Positions 47,384 to 59,329 of a stretch of DNA of 64,000 bases are shown here, piece by piece. The position numbers were made by a program, and so were the translations under genes. The stretch is taken from NCBI GenBank assembly GCA_037349315.1, contig JBAIAC010000001.1, positions 34,224,001-34,288,000 of the forward strand, written 5' to 3'. Every line of letters begins with the position of its first letter. Positions within the stretch are counted from its first letter, which is position 1. This DNA comes from Chelydra serpentina (lineage: Eukaryota > Chordata > Testudines > Chelydridae). The notes under the pieces are model-generated. The model did no database searches. It was not told where the DNA came from and saw only the letters and a list, made by a program, of their open reading frames with translations.

Positions 47384-49724
47384 CTGTAATATTCAGAACA
47401 AACATTTGGGGGAAATTTTAGACTCTCCTTTTTGAGGTCCTGTTCTAGAAAGATTAACGGTCTATTACTTTCATCTGGGGTCACTTGCAAGCAGTATGTT
47501 CCTTCCTGCTCCATTGCACATATACATTCTTCAACAGTCAAAACAGGCACCAACTAAGGAAGCAATTATCTTTGTTCCCTACAAGGACCCCTCTTGGCTC
47601 ACAATACTGAATATGAAATTAACTGGATAGCTCCTCCCGGCCACAGCTTAGTTGTGCACAGACACATGTAGCGCGCACACCATCCTAAACAATTGCAAGC
47701 TTAGTTTTTCATTTCATTTAGTTTCTCCTACATGACTTTATTCCCCCTATACAAACCAAATGAACAAGGCTTCTGATGAAAGTGAGTTCAGCCTATTTCC
47801 TGGCTGGATAGAACAGAGGCTTTAAGGCACAGTGTGCTAGCTACAGCTCTGAAAACTGAAGGCGGAATACAAAAGCATCATACTGTGCCTCCCTTTCTCT
47901 ACAAGGATAACAATCTAAATGTAAATGATTACACATCATCAAGATAAACTAACCCCATGGATGCTATAGATTCAAAGCACTCCTGGATTCTCTCTTTAAA
48001 CTAGGCTCGACTTCCATTAATAACCGTTTTTAATATAAATTTCCTCTTATAAGAAAATGTATGGGGGAAAGAAAAGAAAATGTGCTACTCATAGAGGATG
48101 TAAATCAGCAGATGCTGCAATTGTTAGTGTAAGAATGAAAAGCTAATTAATTGTCTGCACGTGACATTTTGTCATATCACAGCGATTGGCACTATAGAAA
48201 AGTCCAAGATGAATGGATCCCACTCTCAAACCTGCCATCTTGCCTGTGGGATGCTCTTCACAATACCAACTTGCTTACCTAACCTTTTTAGCCTGAAGGA
48301 TTTGTTTTAGGTTAGATAGTGCAGGAGAAAATCCTCATTGGGAGTCCAGGATGCAGAGAGAACAGGCTTCCCAGACACCACGGTCTCCCAATATTGTCAG
48401 ATTCTGAGGTACCCTTTCCCCCACAGGCCTAGAAACAAAATAATATTTAAAACAAAAATCTAATCTTTCTTCTTCCATTTCATTTCTGCAACCACAGTCC
48501 CCCTTGATTCAACATCCACCTCCTCAGAAGTTAACCTTTCCCTGCACAGGAGTAAAAGGCTTTTGTTTCCAAAAAGGTACATTAAGTGGACAATATTTTG
48601 AAGAACAGCTCTGCTGTAACATTACAGGCCTGCAATAAGGGGAGGGGGGCTAATTCAACAGTGTTGTTGCAGCAGAACTAAGTCTCAATCACTTCCTGAA
48701 AGTGATTTTGTCCCATCTACACTACAAATCAACCTATCTGCAGTACTATTTCAAGGAGATCCACTGCTGAAAGCCAGTGTTGAAATGGGTCAATATCCTA
48801 GTGTAGGATGGGGTCTGAGAAAAATCCATGTTACTGTAGCGACACCAATTGTAAAAACATACATTCAGCAATACAGAATAAACATGCCTTCCTGGCAAGA
48901 CCCTGGCCTTGTAAACAGCTTTATTTTAAAATGCCATTGCGGGTTCACTATGATGATGGGAAACATGTTTAATTTTTGTGCGCTGAACCAGTTTTTAAAA
49001 TAAAGTTTTCATCAGCAAGAATATTTTTAGGACCAAATTCAATGCCCGGTGCTTTGTCAGAACACCCTGTAAAGGGGTGAGGAAGCGAATCATTACCCAC
49101 GTAACAAAGCCACTACACAGGATTAGCACAACAGCTTAAACAGTTATCCACACCCTTGTTATTTTCCATATTGATTACTATTAATCTCCTCTTTTGTTTA
49201 CTTGATATCCATATTGCGCCTCTTCCCAGCCAATCTGTCAAAATGCATTAGCCAAAGTTCGCTCATCTAATTAGACCATCTCACACCACTTCTAACTTGC
49301 GCCAATGACTTCCCATCTTGTTCACCACATACAATTTAAACTACTCTACTTTCTTGCCCTCAAATGCTGCTGTGTGTGTAGTATCCATAGGTGCCTGCCT
49401 CCTATTCCAGTATACAGGAGACCTACAGCTCATTCATATCCCACTAAAGGATTCACTTCTGTGAGGCCCACAAATGAATGACTTGTTACATTTAAATAAG
49501 TTTACCTAAAGCGATTCCTTCTGGATTTCTAAATGCATCTGTTTTTCTGTATCAGTCTTTTTAATCTGTTTTGTACAGATGGCTGGTGCTCAAGTTGTAA
49601 ATAAATAAATATAGGACTGTAGTAACACTTAGCATATAATGTGCTGCCCTCTGGGCACTCAGATACCACAAGTAAGGAGGCCATGACAGAATCTAGCAGG
49701 AAAGAGGGAGAAATGGATGATTAC
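47384..49724. other. Upstream ZFAND3 intron, unrecognised; candidate regulatory patch
   Basis: No exon seen. About 48090-48210 combines AGCTAATTAATTG, a CACGTGAC E-box, ATTTTGTCAT and CGATTGGC within 60 bp, free of repeats. Regulatory function is inference. Confidence 0.35.
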
Positions 49725-50612
49725 TCATGGGGAAATTCTGCACCACTGCGCATATGCAGAATTTATATTCCTCACAGATTTCGTTGTTTTTCTGCAGAAA
49801 AATGACTTTCTGATGGGGAAGCAAAGGGAAGCCACAAGAGCAGTCATGAGATCCTTCCCAGAAGTATGTTTTGGGTGCCCAGGGCAGCTGGCAGAGAGGT
49901 AAATCATTGTGGGGCGGGGGGTGGGACTGGGGAAGACCCGGCTGGTGGCACCTACCCTGCACCAGGCTCAGCCGCTAGTCTTGGCTGGAGAGGACGAGAC
50001 TTCCTCTTCCCCTGCACGGCATCCAGGACCAGGTCAGACCCACCCCCAGATTTCTCCCACAGCTGCAGGAAGTTCTGCAAACTCCCCCTGCCACCCCTCC
50101 CTCTGCTCCTCAGCTGCAGCGGGAGGGATCTCTGTACAGGGAGCTGCTCCCCCATCCGCCCAACCCCCATGCAGGCAGACCCCCTCATACGCAGACTCTC
50201 CCGCCAAGACTCACCACCCCACACTCAAACACCCCCCCGATGAGCCCCACTCTCCCTGCACCACCCCGACAAGCCACCCACACCCAGATCCCCACCCCAC
50301 TGAGCCCCAATCAGCTGCACCTGGATCCCCACCCCACTGAGCCCCACTCCCACAGCATCTGGACCCCCCACTGAGCCCCCCACACCCAACCCCCCCTGCC
50401 GAGCTCTATCCCCCCCAAATCCAGTCGTCCGTCCCCCCCCCCCCGTCCCCCTCTTCCCCCCCTTAACCCCAACCACCTTTACCTGAATCCCCTGCAGAGT
50501 ACCATTACCCCAGTGCCATGCTGGAGCCTCCATATTTATTTGATAAATAAAATCTGCAGAATTTTAAAATACCGTGTGCAGAATTTTTAATTTTTTAATC
50601 AGGAGTATATGG
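49725..50612. repeat. GC-rich dispersed repeat with AATTCTGCA-type ends
   Basis: Left end GGGGAAATTCTGCACCACTG and right end GTGTGCAGAATTTTTAATT share an inverted AATTCTGCA core. Centre is C-rich (runs at 50425-50444). The overlapping 90-143 codon frames on both strands are composition artefacts. I recognise the ends as a high-copy repeat, but not the class. Confidence 0.6.
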
Positions 50613-52087
50613 ATCTTTGTAGTTATGGATTGACTGGCACCATTTTACCTCAAACCACCTCTGTGCAGCAATGCAGAAGAAGTTACATGACAAAGGCTCT
50701 TTGAACAGGCTCCAAGAATCCTAACTAAGCCAGACTTCTGAGCAGCAGACCTGCATCATTTCCACTGTCTTCACTATACCTAACAACATTATGCTGGGCA
50801 TACTGAATTCTGAGGGTAACAGACACCTGATGTGCTAGGAGTACTCCTTTCCACAGAAACAGTAGCTCAGTTCATACCATGTTTAATAACGAAGTCTACT
50901 ACAGTACAGCTCTTCACTGCTAAACAGTTGGGGGTAACAAGAACTATACTACCTGCCACCTACTCATCACTCAGAGCAACATTCGACACTGCCCTTCTCA
51001 AACGGTTAACCTCACAAATCTTTGCTCTGAGAAAAATAAGCCATTCTGGTTCTTCTCAACAGTCAATTTTGCATTTTAAATTAAGTTAATGGAACAAACA
51101 GTGGCCTACTGGTTTATTATGAAGTCTCCATGAGAAATTCAAATCCATGTGCCAAGCAGTATCTAATTTAGTTAATATGGCCAAATCCTGTGGATAGGCT
51201 TCCCCTAAATTAGATAAACAGCTGCCCAGGGTCAGGCTTGCAACTGTATAATTAACTATATCCAAATATTAAATTACACATTTCCTGTTGATTAATAAAT
51301 GACTAATCAAATATATAGATAAGATGGCTCATAATAGAAATGAGAGAAGATTTAGAAATAAAGCCTTTTAGATGCCCGTATCTTCCTGGCTTGCTTGGTT
51401 TAAACACTATTTTGTTAGCATACAGACAGGTTGCTTAGCCTAATTTTAAAGGACAGTAGCCCCATTTCTCAGTTATCTGATCACTTAGAAATTATATTTA
51501 GTATTACATGCTCAAATACTGTACAAAAACTAACTAACCCTCATGACAAAATGCAATGCAGGGAAACACTATCCCACTTTATGGATGAGGAAACTGAGGC
51601 AGGGAGATAATGACTTGCCCACACCGTCAGTTAACATTAGAATTCAGAACTGTGACTCAACTTGTGTTCATTCCCCCAAGTCACCCTGCCTTCCAAAAGA
51701 TTAAAGTAAAACATGTACTGAAACCTTGCAGCAGTAAAGTATAGGGAGCGGACACTGAATGGAAATAGTTTATGTATAGTTTTAGTGACAGGATAGTGAA
51801 ATGCAAGACACAAGTATACTCAACAGCATGCTAGAGGAGCTGCAGGAACAGGATAAAATTGATGAGGCCACAGAAGTCAAGAGTACATTCTAATTACAAG
51901 CAATTAATCAACAAGGCCTACAACAAAGCAGATACTTTCAGGTGCTGACATGTTCTTACAAAACAAGGTGGCATGTGACCAACAGACACGGGTGTTTAAA
52001 AAAATTAAAAGTAAGTTTTCATGTTCATTTTAGAGGTCAATTTGTTTCTACTTCTAACACAGCCTGGTGGAGAAAGGGAGAAGAGAA
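50613..52087. other. Intronic sequence with one MIR remnant
   Basis: A MIR-like remnant on the plus strand spans about 51540-51690 (TTATGGATGAGGAAACTGAGG and AATGACTTGCCCACACCG). No exon recognised elsewhere. Confidence 0.5.
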
Positions 52088-53112
52088 AGTTACTCATCTT
52101 GCAGTAACGGAGGTTCTTCGAGATGTGTGTCCCTGTGGGTGCTCCACTCCAGGTGATGGTGCGTCCCGGTGCCATTGATCGGATATCTTCGGTAGCAGTG
52201 GATGGTCGGGACGCACGCACTCAGCTGCTGTCTCGCGGCTGCGTTAGGGTCTGCCTGAGCTTGCATGTCCCACACCCCCTCAGTTCCTTCTCTACCACAG
52301 AGTTGTCTGATTAGTACTCCAAAGTAGAGGGGAGGAGGATGGGGAGTGGAGCACCCAGAGGGACACACATCTCGAGGAACCTCAGTTACTGCAAGGTGAG
52401 TAACTCTCTCTTCTTCTTAGAGTGCTGTACCTTTGGGTGCTCCACTCCAGGTGAATGTGAAGCAGTACCCACTATGGTTGGTGGGATTTTTGGAGTTGCG
52501 TGAGGGACAACGGTAGACAGTACCGTATGGCCAACTATGGTGTCTGCCATGGTATCCCGTGTGACTGCATAATGTTTGGCAAATGTGTGGTCAGATGTCC
52601 ACGTGGCCGCCTTGCATATGTCTGTAATAGGTACATTGTGAAGGAAGGCAATGGATGTTGACATTGATCTAGTAGAATGAGGGCTAACACTCTCTGATGG
52701 TTGAACATTCTGGGTCTGATAGCAAAATCTGATGCAGTCCAAGATCCACTTGGAGAGTCTTTGCTTAGAGATAGCCTCACCCTTTGATCTCTCGGTAGTA
52801 GAAACAAATAGCCTTGGGGATTTACGAAATGGTTTAGTCCTGTCAAGATAGAATGCAAGAGCCCGTAGGACGTTGGGGGGGGGGGGGGGGGTGAGGCTTG
52901 GGATGAAATACAGGTATTGGCTGGTTACGGTGGAAGGTAGACACTACCTTGGGGAGGAATTTGGGGTAGGGTCGCATAGTAACCTTGTCTTTAGAGAAAA
53001 TGGTGTAGGGAGGGTAGGCCATCAGGGTGCTTATTTCACCAACCCTTCTCGTTGGCGCCGGGACGCACCCATCGCCTGGAGTGGTGCACCCACAGGGACA
53101 GCACTCGAAGAA
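52088..53112 (-). mobile_element. DIRS-type retrotransposon, internally deleted
   Basis: The terminal inverted repeats are about 65 bp: left 52114-52178 (TTCTTCGAG, CCCTGTGGGTGC, CACTCCAGGTGATGG) and right 53047-53112, its reverse complement with mismatches. Internally, 52345-52403 is an inverted copy of the left terminus and 52425-52455 is again in left-terminus orientation, as expected of the internal complementary region of DIRS1-like elements. On the minus strand the order is 5' terminal repeat, tyrosine recombinase fragment, internal complementary region, 3' terminal repeat. GAG and reverse transcriptase are missing, so this is a deletion derivative. A G17 tract lies at 52875-52891. No target duplication seen, consistent with recombinase-mediated insertion. 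Confidence 0.7.
52386..52742 (-). pseudogene. Tyrosine recombinase C-terminal fragment of the DIRS-type element
   Basis: A 118-codon minus frame whose residues 21-60 match the C-terminal catalytic part of DIRS-type tyrosine recombinases: H-x2-R at residues 22-25 (HSTR, His codon at 52677-52679), then S.STSIAFLHNVPITDICKA, W48, and the HTFAKHY segment with Tyr58 (52569-52571) as the presumed nucleophile. The N-terminal half with the first catalytic Arg lies in other frames toward 52860 and is broken. Inactive fragment. The family assignment rests on motif order, not on a search. Confidence 0.68.
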
Positions 53113-55498
53113 GAGAGCTTTCTGTTTCTTAATTGCAGGTGTAAGAATACAAAACCTTATTCTCGTGAAGGAAGGAAAAATTAAATAATTGAGCCATCCC
53201 AAGGTTTCATGAGGAGTCTCCTCTGCAGAGTAACATCACTCTGTCCTACATTTTCACTAACTGCAACTCCACATTTAGAGATGGGAAATTTGGATTTTTC
53301 TAATCTACCTCTTCTAAGGATGCAGATTCTTCTAATTGTAGCTTCTCTGTCAAACTCATTTGAAAGCGAGAGAAGACTGGTAATTTAGTAGAGCAAGTTT
53401 TAAATTGGAGAGTTCAGTAGAACAACAAATAGAGCAATGTTGTTAAAAATTCTGTTTTGTCTCTGACAGAAACTCACATTTGTTCCTTACTGTCACAGTT
53501 CTTGTCTTCATTATTTATGTTCTCCCTCTCGTAATTTCCAAATTGAGTCAGGACTGTCAGAACTGAATCCCAGTCTTCCAGTCACTCTCCTACCACAGCA
53601 GAGTTTGCAGCCTGAACACACATGGCTTTACTAACAATTATTGTGGCTCTTTCCTGACATTGCCGGGGGACTGTGAGGCCAGCAGAGAGGTGAGTGCTTG
53701 GAAAATGTAGAGGATGGGGGAAGAGAAGGAAAAGAAGTAGGAGAGAAAGGAAATCCCTCCCCTTGCTGCTTGCTTTCAAGAAAGAAATGAATCTGTTTAA
53801 TCTCTAGCTTCATGACAGCGTTTGAGGCACTCAATCAGGCTTTTTTTGAACCCATCCCATTCTGACAGATTGACATTTATGATCCCAACTGCCTGTGCAA
53901 ACATCAGTAAGAGCAATAATTAATGAACCCTCACACATCACTGCCATCTCTCCTCAGACCATTTAAAAAGGAGCATAAGCTGTTAAAACCTCTGTCCGCA
54001 AAGAACCCCACATAGTCACAGGTAAAAAACACAACAGAGACTTTGAGAAATATAGGCAGGTTTTTTTAGCTAGTCTTAAAGTGAGGGATTATCATTCTCC
54101 TGATATGCTGAACTACACATTAGGAATATCTAAGAGGAAACAGCCTAATTACCTGATTTTTACTATTCCATTTGCCAGAATCTTTTTCTTTAAATAAACC
54201 GTATAGTATATTTCAAGTGAAGTTAAAGTTAACACATCTGTTTGAAATAGTATTTGCTTGTTTGTTGCAGCAATGAAAGTTCAACAGTTCAAGGGGACTG
54301 GAGCGTAGCAAAATTGGTAGCCATTTCCTCCAACAACTTCCCCAACCCCTACTCCCCCCTTTGATATGTATTATGACATGTATTATTATGATATGTATTA
54401 TGACAATTATTTTGAAACCCTGGTAATTACATTGTGCATGATATTCCCCCCACACAACCAGAATATGCATTTTGAAAGCAGGTCAGATATCCTGGTGTTC
54501 AACTCCTTGGTATTGTCCATTTCAGTAAGGAACCAATTTACTTTTTATTTCCCTTGATTTCTATACGACACATTTTCAGGGGTTTTCCCCATAGAGTTCA
54601 GGTGTCCACATCAGAGTCCTGAGGATCCTCTCCTATTTTTCTCCCTACAGGATTCACATCATCCTGATTGAAACGCAGATGGAATTCCTTTTAGAACCCA
54701 TCAGGGCTGCTTCTGTTATGGTAGGGCAAGTCAAAGGGGCAATTCTATATGGAGAGGTCACTTAACCAATATGGATTGAATTTACCATATCTACATAGCA
54801 TTTATATTAGCTCCCCTTCACGGCCTACTCAAAGTAGAAAGGCCGAATGGTGACCCTTCAGGTATTTGCAAAACAGATGGTTGTCACAAACACAGAATTT
54901 CGACCAAAAAAAAAAGCATTTTCTGTTAGAAACAAACAACAAACTGAACAATGGCTGTAGAGATATAGAAAGTTAGAAACGAGTAAGGGCCTTTTATTAC
55001 ACTTCTGTCCCCCTTGCCAACAGCTCATTTGCACGTGTCTGATAGGCCCTTTTTAAAAAGTAAAGTACTACACCACACATCATGTCTTAAATTAATTTAG
55101 TGTTTGTGTAACAATCGCTTAGTATCAGGTATTTTTCCAAGATTTTAATCAAACTAGCGATCTTTGGTTCTTGTTTTGTGGTCTTCACAGACGCCTTAAT
55201 AACTGTTCTCTGGTATTTTGACCTAGCACTCTAGATAGAGATGTAGGTTTTATCTGTGGTATCTGAACACCTTCCATATTAAAATTGCCCATTCAAAAGT
55301 CCTACCATAACATAAAATTAGCCTGACAACTCCTATTTTATGTAACTTCTTTCAGTCTTTCTAGGCTGTAGCTCAAACCCCTATCCACAACACATTTCCT
55401 TACTAACATTTAATGAGAAGTCCTGCTGTGATAACTGGGCCTAAAAATTTACCCCAATCGTGAGCTCAATTGTGAAAAGTGAGTGAAAGTTCATAACG
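53113..55498. other. Intronic sequence, one short tandem repeat
   Basis: A degenerate ATGTATTATGAC tandem repeat lies at 54363-54405. About 53870-54000 has AATAATTAATGAACC and looks repeat-free. No exon recognised. Confidence 0.4.
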
Positions 55499-56444
55499 TG
55501 TCACAATAACCTATAACCATAAATGTTGGTGAGAAGGTCATGTGATACATGAAGAGGGGGAGTAACTCCCTTTGATGGACACCCAGGCAGCCAGTTAGCT
55601 GTAAAATCCCTCTCGGTCTGTTCTCTGCTTGCTTTACCTGTAAAAGGTTAAGAAGCCCACAGGTAAAAGGAAAGGAGTGGGCACCTGACCAAAAGAGCCA
55701 ATGGGAAGGCTAGAACTTTTTAAAATAGGAGAAAAACTTCCCCTTTGTCTGTTGTTCTCCGGAGAAAGACACGGAGCAGCAATGCTATAAGCATGAATGC
55801 TGTGTAAGGCTTGAACCAGGTGTAAAAATTCATCTTCCATACCTAGAAGAAATCATTGGACAGGGCATGTTTAAATAAACGCGATTAGGTTTATTTCTTT
55901 ATTTTGGCTTGTGGATCTCCTCTGTGCTAGCCCCAGATGCTTTTGTTTTGCTTGTGAACTTTAAGCTGAACCTCAAGAGAGCTATCTTTATGCTTAATTT
56001 TTGTAATTGTTTCTTTTAAGATCTAGCAAAATGTCTAAGATCTAAGTTCCAAATGTATTTCCTTTCTTTTTGTTTTTAATACATTTTATCTTTTCTAAGA
56101 ACAGGATTGGATTTGTGTGTCCCTAAGAGGTTTGTGCATATGTTATTTAATTAGCTGGGGGCAACAGCTAATTTCTTTTGTTTTCTTTCTCAGCTCGTTC
56201 ACAGAAGGGGGTGAAAGGGCTTGAGGGTACCCCACAGGGAGGAATTCACAAGTGCTCCTTCCTGGGTTCAAGGGTTTTTTTTTTGCATTTGAGTGGTGGT
56301 AGTGTTTACCAAGCCAAGGTCAGAGAAAAGCTGTAACCTTGGGAGGTTAATACAAGCCTGGAGTGGCAAGTATTGATTTTTAAAATCTGTGCGGGCCCCC
56401 ACCTTCTGTACTCAAAGTGACAGAGTGGGGATTCAGCCTTGACA
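55499..56444 (+). mobile_element. LTR related to copies 1 and 2, plus orientation, 946 bp
   Basis: Bounded TGTCACAATAA...CCTTGACA. Its end (AGAGTGGGGA then TTGACA) matches the reverse complement of the left ends of 387-1234 and 3424-4236, as do AAAAGGTTAAGAAG, GCACCTGACC and GCCAATGGG. An AATAAA at 55875-55880 may be the LTR polyadenylation signal. No matching short duplication was found at the borders. No retroviral genes recognised next to it. Confidence 0.7.
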
Positions 56445-58060
56445 GGTGGAAAAGAGAGACAAAGATTGAATTAGTACAAACAAAAAGGCCTCCTGATATA
56501 ACTCCAGGAGTGTGTTAGGATTATGCCTGGTAAACAAGGAAAGCACGGGACCGGAAGACAGTAAACCAAAATTGGTGTGTCAAAATTAGACCTAATTCCT
56601 GGACAAAATAATGTTGCCCCCATCACTCCCTTTTGGGATTCATAAAAAGAAAATATTTTGGGGGGGAAATTAGTGGAGATGAAACAAAGGGGGATAACTG
56701 CTGACTGAAAAGAGGGGGAGAGGAGCAAGTTTTACCATCATGGCTGCCAGCCCGCCTCTTCCTGGGACCGCAAGATTCACTATGGCACTCAGGGCCGGCT
56801 CCAGGCACCAGCAAAACAAGCTAGTGCTTGGGGCGGCAAGTTTCTATGGGCGGCATTCTGGCGGCAGCCATGCCGCCCCTAAAAATGTGCCCCGGCCGCC
56901 CTAGCTCACCTCCGCTGCCGCCGCTGGCTCGCACGCCGCTGCTGGAGGGGGAGATCCCGAGCAGCCGCAGCGCGCGAATCAGCTGATTTGCGCGCCGCTT
57001 CTCCCCTTCCCTCCTAGGCTTGAGAGCCTGGGAGGGAGGGGGAGCTCCTGGGCGGCGCGCCGCTTCTCCCCCTCCCTCCTAGGCTTGAGAGCCTGGGAGG
57101 GAGGGGGAGATTCTGAGCGGCTGCGGCGCGCGCGCCGCTTCTCCCCTTCCCTCCTAGGCTTGAGAGCCTTGGGGGAGGAGGCAGGGCTGGGGATTTGGGG
57201 AAGGGGCGGAGTTGAGGCGGGGGTGGGGTAAGAAAAAACGGGGGGGGGGGGGGGCAGCCAAATTTGTTTTTGCTTGGGGCAGCAAAAATCCTAGAGCCGG
57301 CCCTGATGGCACTGGTATGCTTTTTTCATCCTCATCCTAAGAGGTGTCCTGACTAGAGTCTGCCCAAGGTGACATCACCACCTCAAGTGGCTCTGGCTAA
57401 ATCCTGAACACCATCTGGTTTGTGACTGATACACACACACACACCCCTATCCCCTTTGTGTGTGTCTTTCCTTCCTACCATATTTCTTCTCTTTCCTATT
57501 CCTCTAATTTTTTAACTCCTATTTAATAAGAGTCAGGCTTAGGCTGCCAAGACTGTGTATTTTGCAACACTGCTGTGAGCGTGTGACCAGAGAAGCAGCT
57601 AAAAGCTATGCATTAAACAGCCCAAAGCTGGTATAAGTTTGTCAGTTCTCAGAGTGTCTGGTAAGACCAAGTGCTGTGCCTGTGTTTTTCCAGCAGAGGT
57701 TGCAAGTGACAGTCAACACCAGAGACGGAAGCTGCATTTTCTCTCTTTTCCCCAAAAGGACAGTTATCATCATCTTTCACACCAGCTCAGAGACTGCTGG
57801 ACAAGGGGGGAGTTCTTTCTAAAGAAAAACTCTCCAGCTAACGGAAAAGGGGACAAGGGATCCTGTTAAAATGAAAGCCGTATTTAATACTTAACATTTC
57901 AAATGCTTCAATTGTTTTTCCTTCTTTTCTATATCTTTCATAAATGGTTAAAGTAAATGTTTAATGGTGTGTTTGTCATGGTACTAAGTAGGCTGAGGTC
58001 TCTGTATACCAAACCCCAAATATTGTTTCACACTGTTTAATGTTGGACAGTGACGGGGGG
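56445..58060 (+). repeat. Dispersed repeat, probably LTR-retroelement-derived, with hAT insertion
   Basis: Continuous after removal of 56790-57305. Phrases such as GGCCTCCTGATATAACTCCAGG, TAAACAAGGAAAGCACGGGACC and GCCCAAAGCTGGTATAAG look like a high-copy turtle-type repeat. It abuts the LTR at 55499-56444, so it might be its internal or neighbouring sequence, but no primer-binding site or retroviral domain is visible. (AC) run at 57432-57444. Class uncertain. Confidence 0.4.
56790..57305. mobile_element. GC-rich hAT-like element with internal tandem hairpin units
   Basis: Ends CAGGGCCGGCTCCAGG and AGAGCCGGCCCTG; identical 8-bp duplications ATGGCACT at 56782-56789 and 57306-57313. Inside, a unit of about 65-75 bp (CGCCGCTTCTCCCC, CTCCCTCCTAGGCTTGAGAG, CCTGGGAGGGAGGGGGAG) occurs three times at about 56993-57180, each able to form a hairpin. 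G15 run at 57240-57254. No coding capacity. Confidence 0.88.
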
Positions 58061-59329
58061 TGTTAACATCTTTGACACTTTTGGCCTATATATTCCATCT
58101 ACATTAATACAACAGTCCAATTTCCCATCCTGTTACGTATTTGTTTTCTGAGGTGACCATAGTGTTCTAGCATTATTATTCACATTAATAGCTGTTTATA
58201 ACCCCTCACTTTAGAACTCTGAGAACTTGATTAGGGGTTTTTTGGGGGGGAAAGATTTTTTTAAAAAACTTGATGCAGTAAAACTTCTATAGAGAGTCCC
58301 TGTACAACTTAGTGTTTTCAGACTCTTCAGGAATCCCTGCAGAACTCAAAAGCTACCTGTTATGCATCCTCTGCTGCTTCTGTGGAGTGAACAACAGAGA
58401 ACTCCTCATGAAAATTACCATGCTGGAGATTTTGGGTAGCACCCAGAAACAACAAATAATTTTTACATTAACTACAAAACAGTTCAACATGCATTTGTCC
58501 TGAGTCCTAATGAGTGCAACAAGTTTGGAATTCCTATACCAAGCTGTTTGAGATACACAATGAAATAATTGTTAGAAGACTTTCCAAAAATAAAATACTG
58601 GTCTTTTGACACACCTTTCAAACAGTTGGACAAATCCACTTCAAATTCTGACCCTCTCCTAGCCTCCTCTCCGTCCAAATCTGTCAGGAGATCACATATG
58701 CAACATTTCAGGCAGAAGAGATTTTTTAAAAATGTATAGCTGGAGTGACAGGAACTGCTATATTTAAACTTCAAGTTTTCATTCAAACCACCCCAATTTG
58801 TATTGCTTATAGGCTTTGTGAAACAAATCTTTTGGGCTGAAATTTCTAGGCTTCTCTCTTTATGCATATGAGTGGCTTTGTTTAACTAAGTTTGCTCAAA
58901 ATTCATCTGTTTAGAGTAAGGGGAAAAATTCCTTCATTATAAAAAATGGTGATTAATTTTAAATTGCTTTAGCACTAAAAAAGTAAAAAACCCAAAATTT
59001 CAACAGGGAAATAGTTTTCATTGACAAGTAGAAGAGACTGAGTTTAATTGTGAAAATTGGTTTGATTTGATCAAGGTGTTACCTGATGAAAATCACACTG
59101 TGCAGCACATGCACAGTACATTTTGAAAAGGACTTCTCTCACTAAGCTCATAAAGAGTTAAACTACAGAAGCTACACTTCATGTGTGAATGGCTAACTGC
59201 AGCACAGTGAAAAATTTATCAGAGCCCTTTCATTCACTGCCTATTCTGTAAAAGCTACACATCTCAAACTTTGCAGGAGGGAATCTCTCTCTCCACACCT
59301 TATACAGTGATTGGGACAAGATGTTCTCA
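58061..59329. other. Intronic sequence, nothing recognised
   Basis: The 127-residue minus frame at 58484-58867 has no recognisable domain, no ZFAND3 similarity and no supported splice sites. Confidence 0.4.

Noticed and set aside
49909..50340. Overlapping 90-143 residue proline/glycine-rich frames on both strands
   Set aside because: Composition artefacts of a C-rich dispersed repeat.
58484..58867. 127-residue minus-strand frame as an upstream ZFAND3 exon
   Set aside because: Does not resemble the ZFAND3 linker or A20 finger and lacks matching phase and splice sites.
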